Source: Onthophagus taurus (lineage: Eukaryota; Arthropoda; Insecta; Coleoptera; Scarabaeidae). Taken from it: a stretch of DNA of 64,000 bases. Under the pieces are notes generated by a model. It searched no databases and was not told where the DNA came from. It worked only from the letters and a program-made list of their open reading frames with translations. This document shows, piece after piece, positions 55,622 to 64,000 of this stretch (its first letter is position 1; each line of letters starts with the position of its first letter). The stretch covers positions 2,358,501 through 2,422,500 of the forward strand of contig NC_091975.1 in NCBI RefSeq assembly GCF_036711975.1, given 5' to 3'. A program made the translations under genes and the position numbers.

Positions 55622-57539
55622 TTTAATTCAAAATTTGTAATGAAATTGTTTTATAATTATTTTCTTTTTAATAGTTTTCTTAAGAAGTGCACGTGTTGAC
55701 CACAAAACGTGATTTAAACTTGGTTCGGATTTCGCACGAATGTCTTTCTGCACAGCTCTCGGTTTCTCTGCACACCTTTCCTTTGACAATTTCACTCTTT
55801 GGTTGGGTTGAACCATAAACTTAAGCAAAAGCAAACCTCGTTCAATATCCTTTAAACCACTCTTATTAAGGAGAACTCGAGGTCGGACCTGTTTTCCAAT
55901 ATTTTTTTAATTTAATATCGACTTCGAAATTCTTGAGGTTCTTTTTATTATCATAAATTTACATTTTAATTTGTTGCATTGAGATTTATATTCGGAATAT
56001 TAATATAACTTTTTTTTTGAATGGTTTGAAATCAAAAGTTTAAATTTCATCATTTTAATTAAATTATTTTATAATGGTTCTGTTGAAAATTCTTTTTAAA
56101 AAAGGGACCTTGACAGAATTCTTTTGTGTGCGCCAATTTTAAGACAGTATTTATACGATTATTTATTATTTTAATTTAATTAAGACATTTGTGTAGCAGA
56201 AGGAGCATTGGATCTTGTATATTTTAGGTTTCATTGGCAATACATTGTTTCAACACATTTTGGGTACTCAAAGAGTCATAGCACCTAAATTTGCTCAACC
56301 CAATTGTTGCAAACTTAAAAAAAGAACAATATCACAACTATTTGCAATTTTGATAATAGAAATAAACGAGATTATAAGTAGATTAAAAATTTAATATATT
56401 GGTGTGCTAATGTTCAAAGAAAAAGACTCAGTACATAAAACCCTCGACTAGACCGTTAAGCCTTTCTTTTTTATCCTCTCATCCTGTTTCTGCCGTCGTC
56501 TAGGTACCATATGTTAGTATGGGCTGTACCATGGTTTTATATATTTTCTTATATATATACTTTATAGTGTCTCTTAAACAGTCTGCCACTTTGGTCGCTC
56601 TTGTAACTTGTACCGGTGTTTCCTTACATAGATCTAGATAGTTTGTAACTTCGTTAGATATATAACATGCATAACTTGTTCTATTATAGTCTTCAACTTG
56701 TAGTTTGCAGCAGGAACTTGTCATGTTTGGTTCTTTGGATATTACCATACATAATTTAGATTTATAACCATTAAAAAAATTACTCTTGAAGATATAAAAA
56801 ACATAAAATCGTATAAGTTCGGATCAAGTTAACAGTATATCCTTATTCCTAAAATAAATGAAAAATTAGATACGACTTTAAATTATTTGTTTCATTTAAA
56901 TTATTCCTGATTTATTGTTAAAAAATTATATCAAATTAATTTTGAGGTTATGTAAACAACAACAAAGGCAAACAAAGGAATGTGTCAAATCAAGAAATAT
57001 TAAAGATTACGGTTAATTAATTACATTAAAGTAAAAATTAACAATACCATTTTATCCATTATTAAAATAACAAAAAAAGAAATTATTTACAAAATTCATG
57101 TTATAAGAGGATTTATTTTGACTCATTCACCATTCTACTTATAAAAAGAATCAAAAAAAAATTTCATAATTTATATTTTTGGTTAAAAGAAACTTACTAT
57201 TCAATAAAGACATAATTATTAATAAAATATAAAAATTAATAATCTCTTAAAAACGTTAAAAAATAATCATAGATTGCGGTAACTTAATTTTTTTTCATGT
57301 TGGTAAACCTTTTATAACTAGAAAGTATCAAAAAAAAACATTTGCTCATTTCAAACATAGAATAAACTGTCAAAGTGAGTATTTTCAAAGACTTTAAATG
57401 AGAATATTTATCATTTCTTTCCTTTATAAGTGGATCTCATGAATACCCCAACGATTTAGTGAACCAAGTTTATTTGAAGTATTGTTTTTTTAATCTTGCA
57501 AATCATTCTTGGTGAAGTTTCATTTTCGACAAATTAATA
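55622..57539. other. Intergenic region, divergent between obst-A-like and Rpn1 genes
   Basis: It should contain both promoters. A decayed LINE fragment lies at about 56,500-56,760. The remainder is AT-rich without recognised features. Confidence 0.4.
56500..56760 (-). pseudogene. LINE reverse-transcriptase C-terminal remnant
   Basis: The minus-strand frame contains ATKVADCLRDTIKYIYKK and IYKTMVQPILTYGT. This is the typical connector after the RT domain of RTE- or Jockey-type LINEs (RIYKTxVRPxLTYxxET). Only about 80 codons survive, with no flanking RT motifs. Confidence 0.65.
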
Positions 57540-60500
57540 ATGGCTACTACAGCAACGATTGAGGTGGACACAAAATCTAAAGAAATGGTGAGTTTTAATT
57601 AATAAATAATTCTTTGTTAATTAACTTTGTAATAAATTTAGTCGGAAGAAGATCGGGAATTACAAGATGAATTGAAATTACTTGTGGATCGGATTTTGGT
57701 AAGTTTTAATGCGCATGCGCACAATCTCTCCTTACATACTTATCATTTTAAAACATAAAATAATACTTTTTATGATAAATCAAAGGGTTCCGATCCAAAA
57801 TTGATTCCACCTTCTCTGGAAATGTTAAAATTTATGATAAGAACTTCAACTACGAGTATGACGTCCGTTCCGAAACCTTTAAAATATTTAGCTTCATATT
57901 ACCACCAATTAATAGCTGGTTTTGAAAGAATGAAAGATGGCCCAGTTAAGAAACAATTAGCTGATATTATTTCCGTTTTATCAATGGGGCCAGTTTATCC
58001 CGAAAATCGTTTAAATAAACCCAACGATTGCTTAAAATATTGTTTATTGGGTACGATGAGTAACATTGGCGATTGGGGTCACGAGTATATAAGACAATTA
58101 GAAATTGAAATTGTCCCGGAGACATATTCATCACGAATGTTAGATGAAACAATCGAAAATTTAGTAAAGGACATCATTAAATTTAATTGTGAGCATCACG
58201 CGGAAATTCAAGCTTGCGATTTGTTAATGGAAATCGATAAATTAGAATATTTACCGCCGTTTATCGATAAAAGTATCTATGCGAGAGTTTGCCTTTATTT
58301 GAAATCTTGTGCGAAATATGTTGATGATATTGAATCGGAGAAAATATTGAGTTTGGTGGCCGATCAATATGTTCGATTCGAAGAATATACAAAGGCTTTA
58401 ATTGTTGCTATTAATCTGAATGAAAAAACTTTGGCGAATGAGATTTTCCAAAAATGCAAAGATCCGTAAGTAAATTTTATTTCTTATTTTCATTAAAATG
58501 CTTTCCAAAAAGAAATATCTAATATATTTAATACTGATTTTAGAAGTAAAAGCCTTCATACTACATACAAAATAACGATTAAAATTATTTAATTTTTGTT
58601 TTAGAGAGGAAATTCGCAACATTTTGCAAAGAAATGTGTTCAGATTTGATTGGCAACAATAATTACTTTCTTTTTTAAATTTTTAATTTTGGCAAAACAC
58701 TTCCTTTTCCATGAAGATAAGTTATCTTCTTGGGCAACTTCAATTTTTGTTTGTTTGTTGTACAGATGTTGAAATTGTTTATTAATTTAGATGCAGTCAA
58801 AGGATCATCTAATCAATCAAATGATCTAAATCAAAGGATTTAGATTGTTTGGATAGAAACTTGTAGGACTTAATAGATACATTAATTGTTAATAACGTAT
58901 AAAATTCCTTAACTACTCAATATAAATTGCGAAGGTACAGTGTGTTAATTAATTATCGTACCCGACGTCATCATTGCAAGTATGCAACCAATATCACAGT
59001 ATTGCATACTTGCAATGATGACGTAGGGTACTATAATTAATAAACACAGTGTATATTTTTAAGTGTTATGTTATTTTTAAGCGCATGAATAACAAAGACA
59101 TGAATAAAGAATCAATTAAATCTGCTGTAAGCTTTAAATGACACTAACTATTTACAACCTCTTCTTAATGATTAATAAGATCTCTAATTTGAATAACAAT
59201 TTTTATTAACAAATTTCTGCTTTAAATAAGACAACATTTTTTGTTAATTAAGCTAATGTTTTGTATATAACTCATTTATGTCTTGAAATGACTCTATAAA
59301 TAATGTTTATTAAGACTCTAACTTCTTGATGAGTTTAATAAGTAGATCTAATTAAGTATGTTATAATAATAGGCAAATTTATTTTTTATTTTTAGTGTCG
59401 TATTAAAGCAACTAGCATTTATAGCTGCCCGCCAATTATTTTCAGTCGATCTATCAGATTTATCAAGTCCTGATAAAGACGACTTAACAAACATTTTAAA
59501 TAACACCCATTTGAGCGCCCAATTCCAAAATTTAACGCGTGAATTGGACGTAATGGAACCAAAATCGCCGGAAGACGTTTACAAAACGTGGTTGGAACCG
59601 TCACCGTCCCCATTGCGCCCGTCCATTTTAACCGCATCGGCGGCGGCTGAAAATATTGATAGCGCGCGGCAAAATTTGGCTGCTTCCTTCGTTAACGGTT
59701 TCGTAAACGCCGGTTTTGGTGTTGACAAACTATTAACAACGGATGATGGTAATCGATGGATTTACCGCAACAAAGATCATGGTATGATGAGCGCCACCGC
59801 AGCTTTAGGTATGTTGTATCTTTGGGATGTTGACGGAGGATTAACACCGATCGACAAATATTTATACTCCAAAGATGATCAGGTGAGTTTTAATTTTTGT
59901 ATTTGCGTTTAATTATACGCCTCATTGTCTATGTATTATACATATCTGGCTCTTATTACACATAATTTGTGAAACACTACTTTGTAGCAATCTAATAACA
60001 ATATAAAATTTTATAACATAAACCTTTCTTTTTCAGATTAAAGCCGGGGCTTTGTTAGCTTTAGGTATCGTAAACTGTCGCGTGCACAACGATTGCGACC
60101 CAGCCTTAGCGTTATTAGCCGATTTTGCAAACGACACTAATCTCACTTTGCGAAGCGCCTCAATTTTCGGTTTAGGTCTCGCTTACACTTCCACGAATCG
60201 CGCTGACGTTCTTGCTTTACTCGTGCCTGCAATCGAAACTGCAAAAACCGCGGAGTCATTCGCCATCGCCTCACTTGCTTGCGGCTTAATCGCGATTGGT
60301 ACTTGTAATCCGGAAATTGTTCAATCAATTTTAACAAAACTTGTTGATTGGCGCGATACTGATCAATTAAAAACCCCGCATAGTTTACTAGGGGTTTTAG
60401 GACTAGGAATGTGTTTTATGGGACGAAAAGATTGTATTGAAACGTCCGTTGAAGCTTTACAAGTATTCCCGGAACCGTTTTGTTCGGCCTCTAAAACAAT

Positions 60501-61470
60501 TTTACATATGTGTTCTTACGCGGGAAGCGGAGACGTTTGTGTTATACAAGAATTTTTAAACAATTGCGGTGAAAAAATATGTAACAACGATCAATATTCG
60601 TCTAATGATAGTAATAAAGAAACAAAAGGAAAAGAGAAAAAGAAATCAAAACTCGAATTTGATCCTAGTATCGCCCAAGCAATTACGGTTTTAGGTATAG
60701 GAGCGGTCGCAATCGGAGATGATGTCGGTTCGGAAATGTGTCATCGCGTTCTTGGTAGTGTGGGTCGATATGGCGACCCTTCGGTGAGAAGAGTTGTGCC
60801 ACTTTCGGTTGCTTTAAATTCAATTTCAAAACCGGATTTAAACGTAATCGATCTATTAACTAAATATTCACATGATTCCGATGATAAAATGGCTTGTAAT
60901 GCTATATTCGCACTGGGAATTGTAGGCGCTGGAACTAATAACGCACGATTAGCTTCGAATTTGCGTCAATTAGCGGTTTATCATGCGAAAAATCCCTCGG
61001 AATTATTTATGGTGCGTATAGCCCAAGGCTTAACACATATGGGGAAGGGAACGATGACTTTAAGCCCGTGGCATACCGACCGTCAATTAGTTGATTTAGC
61101 TTCTTTGGCGGGTATTTTGATTCCGTTGGTCGCTCTAATCGATCCGCACGCGTTGATTTTGGGGCGAAATCATTTTTTGTTATATGCTTTGGCCATAGCT
61201 ATTCAACCTAGGTGGTTGTTGACGCTTGATGAGAATTTACATGCGGTTTCCGTTCCGGTTCGAGTCGGCCAGGCCGTTGACGTTGTGGGAAAAGCAGGAA
61301 ATCCCAAGACGATAGCTGGGATTCACACGCATTCAACCCCGGTTTTATTAGCAAGCGGCGAAAGAGCCGAATTGGCGACTTGCCAATTTGAACAGTTGTC
61401 ACCGGTATTGGATGGGATTTGTATTTTGAAACGTAAAAGTGACGATGCTGATTCTATAGTTACTTGTTAA
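57540..61470 (+). CDS. Rpn1: 26S proteasome regulatory subunit Rpn1/PSMD2
   Basis: Scaffold of the proteasome base that binds the Rpt1/Rpt2 ATPases and receives ubiquitin receptors and substrates. Exons: 57540-57587, 57642-57698, 57786-58465, 59396-59882, 60037-61470. They total 2706 nt and give 901 residues, against 908 in human. The N-terminal part has [17 protein letters not shown] and [16 protein letters not shown]. The middle has [20 protein letters not shown] and [14 protein letters not shown]. Proteasome/cyclosome repeats run from about 420 to 790 ([48 protein letters not shown]). The C-terminus has [20 protein letters not shown]. Many otherwise well-conserved positions are changed, so this copy looks divergent. 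Intron 3 holds a Tc1-type MITE and a candidate alternative terminal exon. Flanking gene spacing suggests its own promoter. Confidence 0.95.
58605..58662 (+). CDS. Candidate alternative terminal exon of Rpn1
   Basis: An acceptor (TTTTTGTTTTAG) at 58,603-58,604 opens a frame that joins in phase to the exon ending at 58,465 and reads [19 protein letters not shown] to a TAA. Use of this exon would give a protein of about 280 residues made of the Rpn1 N-terminal region alone. A later AATAAA lies at about 59,103. The full-length join to 59,396 matches the family, so this exon is optional, a decoy or chance. I cannot tell which without RNA data. Confidence 0.35.
58938..59051. mobile_element. Near-palindromic Tc1/mariner-type MITE, 114 bp
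   Basis: The element begins CAGTGTGTTAATT and ends AACACAGTG, flanked by TA on both sides. The two arms of about 50 nt differ at about four positions and are separated by a 14-nt centre at 58,988-59,001. CAGTG ends and TA targets are typical of Tc1/mariner relatives. It lies in an Rpn1 intron, so the transcript could fold into a long hairpin. Confidence 0.8.
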
Positions 61471-64000
61471 AAAATGTAAATGTATATTTTATGTAGTTCT
61501 TTTGTGAGCGATAAAGTTTTTTTGCAAAATAAGTCTTTATTTATGTATTTCTTATTTTTGCTTTATTTTTAGGTATGGTAACCTAAAGTATTTTCTCTTT
61601 TTAGTAGAATGGTGGCACAAATTGTATGATATGTAATTTTTTACGTATAAAGTTACTTTTTTAATTTTTTACACTACACATTCTCGTTGGTTCTCATAAC
61701 CTGTTCTAACTAAAGCACACTCCTAATAAGTTTTTTTTGTTATTTAACTGCACTCGACATGAAAAATTAATAAGTTCTGTTATTCTGCTCTGAACATTTA
61801 TTTTTTTACATGTTAATTCTTTGAAGAGGGAGAGCAGTTGTTAAAATATAAACGTAATAATTAATTTTGTAGAATTACAGGTATACTAAGTCGATATTTG
61901 CATTTTCTAGGTAGAATTATTTATTGCGGTTACATCCAAACTAAGAGATCGTCGTTTAATTTCAAGAATGAAGAACAACTTCTAAAGTTTTGTAGTGAAA
62001 CTTACTTAATTCAATGAGATGAATAATTGTGCTAGCAGGTAAAGTCGATTTCACTTTTTGTCACCTTTAATTCATACAAGTACTATATTTTACAGATTTG
62101 GATCTAATTCAATACTCTACCCAAAGGATGGTTTGAGTTTTTTTAGTTGAATTGTAGTTCAATTATAAAACTTTCCTAGCATATGGTGAGAATATCTTCG
62201 TTATTAATTAAATTCATTTACAAAATAATGCTAGTCACCAATTAACGGAAATGAATTTATTTTCGGTACAAATCACATGCTTTTTTCACTCACGCACTTT
62301 TTCAACTTAGTTACGGACACTAATTAATCTGTACTGATCTTGATCACTTGGCGCTATCGATATTGCTTTCTATTTTTGGATGATCACTGTAGGATAAGTA
62401 ATTAACTAATTACGAAGTTGATTAATTTACGCTAATAACATCGGTGTTTATTGTCCAATTGATACAAAATCACTCAACGTTGATTTGAATGTAATTCCAT
62501 CATTAACAAAATCTGCAGTAATACGTGTTTTGTAAGACTGGATTTTTCTCATTTTCTCTAGTCGAACAGATGATTTACATTCTTAAAATTTTAGTTTGTA
62601 ACAGCATTCCTCGATTGTGATGACCGCTATAAATGGATTAAATTGGAAATTTATAGTTTAATCAAGGATTTGAAGCAAATTTTACATCTATTTTTAGTAT
62701 TTGGCTACATGTATTTGTAATTGGAATGGTAAAAGTTGGATTTAGTTTTAACTGTATGCAGCATGCTACGCGTAGACGATTTCTGTCGTGTAGCGGTTTA
62801 GTGTTCGCTTTTGAATTGATTTGAAACGCTACAACATAATTTAGGGGTTAGCGCGAATGTGGTTGTTTGAACCACACGCGTACTTTATGTATAACCAAAA
62901 GGTTGTGAAAACAGGTTAACAACGTTATGTTTTGAGTACCATTTATACAAAAATTTGGAATTTTGGGAACTAACTTACCGTATATAAAAAAGCTCTTTAT
63001 CCGAGTTAATAAAAATTTCCAACAACAAACTCATTCAAAGGGACAATATTGCAATTTAAACTCGAACGTTTTCACTAAATTACTTATAGAGGCTGTTTGA
63101 ATGTTTCTGAAGAGTTTCTGAATACATTTATTCTACTCACAAATTGTATTCATATTTGAATTGTACATCAGTATTAATTTTACTAGAAAATAAATTACAA
63201 TTAAATTATATTGTGTTTTCGAACGAAGCAAAACTCTAAAGTAAATTAAAGAAAAAACATTCATTTGATATCCTCTAAAGTCTAATAAAGTCAAAGCATG
63301 AACGAGATTAATAATTTTCTTCAAAGAATGCCGAATAATTAAAACCATTAAAAGTCTTTGAAGTTATTCATATAAGAATTTTTTCCAGGATTTCCTTAAT
63401 GAGCGAAAGCTTTCAATTAACTCGTTTAATAATTATTCACAGTGCGGTTTCGGTGAATGAAACGTTGAAATAAAGGAGCAGAAATGAAACGATGTAAAAA
63501 TAAGTTCCAAGTTACTTTGAGAAAATTAATTACCATTTCATTTAATTAATCACTTTGTTACCATCAATCTATGATGGTATTAATAAAAAAAGATCGGCGA
63601 TTTAAACGAAGTAAAAGTAGCTTAATTTTATTTGAATTTATGATTGCTTGCGTTTCAAGAAATGTCGTACAAGGGTTGATTGTATACAAAGTCGTTTTTT
63701 GATTTCAATTTGCATGCTTCTATCAAAAGAAATTTAAATAGATCCTTGTCGACAAGAATTTTATCGTGTACATATTCCTCCATGTATTAAAATTGTAATA
63801 AAATATTCTCAGAGGGAATCGCTCTACCAAAGGTAATGCATGAAAATTAAAAAATTAATACTAGTATCACAATTTTTTTTAATGAGAATAAGTTAATTAA
63901 TTCCCAGAGCAATATACCATATGCCTCCAGAGTTCATCTATGCAGAGGCGTTTCGGCAACGTATCCAAAGATTACGTCTCTCCCCGTGTATCTTTTCGCC
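61471..64000. other. Rpn1 3' region and gene-free AT-rich DNA
   Basis: The Rpn1 3' UTR probably ends within the first 100 bp, at an AATAAG/TTTATT-rich stretch. Beyond it no coding frame, repeat family or RNA gene could be supported up to the window end. Confidence 0.45.

Noticed and set aside
58938-59051. Pre-miRNA interpretation of the hairpin
   Set aside because: TA flanks and CAGTG ends fit a Tc1-type MITE better, and the arms are longer and more perfect than usual pre-miRNAs.
1-64000. CRISPR arrays, operons, bacterial-type terminators or phage genes
   Set aside because: None was seen. The gene structure is eukaryotic throughout and the tandem arrays lack a spacer pattern.

Overview
The window is animal nuclear DNA, almost certainly from an insect. 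Genes are split by GT-AG introns. Two CPAP3/obstructor chitin-binding cuticle genes and an EcKinase-like gene point to arthropods. The AT-rich DNA carries a Jockey-like LINE, TA-flanked MITEs and short tandem arrays. A beetle is my guess, but nothing in the sequence proves the order. Exon borders given here come from my own reading of splice sites and codon phase; every multi-exon model listed is divisible by three.

Layout. 1-15,850 is mostly non-coding: a diverged tandem repeat split by a 5'-truncated LINE (about 730-3170), GC-rich unique blocks, and one convincing 30-nt microexon (8263-8292). 15,851-30,505 (+) holds 13 exons of a SASH1-family SLY/SH3/SAM scaffold protein, with its 5' end missing or unresolved. 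A secreted two-domain TIL protease-inhibitor-like gene (16,733-17,263, +) sits in one of its introns. 32,338-38,239 (-) is an RNF19-type RBR ubiquitin ligase, and an EcKinase-like gene (33,647-34,960, +) sits in its last intron. 42,744-48,525 (-) codes for a protein joining a winged-helix-like segment to an MTAN/nucleoside-phosphorylase fold; the intronless SHQ1 gene (44,720-46,015, +) lies in its third intron. 50,866-52,777 and 53,639-55,621 (both -) are tandem CPAP3 genes. 57,540-61,470 (+) is a divergent Rpn1/PSMD2 proteasome gene. 61,471-64,000 shows no gene.

The genes do not form a pathway. They are a scaffold, a ubiquitin ligase, a snoRNP chaperone, a proteasome base subunit, cuticle proteins and small-molecule kinases. 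The most striking architecture is three complete genes nested in introns of three hosts. I see no clear novel multi-gene system. The best leads are the winged-helix/nucleosidase fusion, a possible early terminal exon in Rpn1, the SASH1-like microexon, and a 21-bp minisatellite shared by two copies of a dispersed element.
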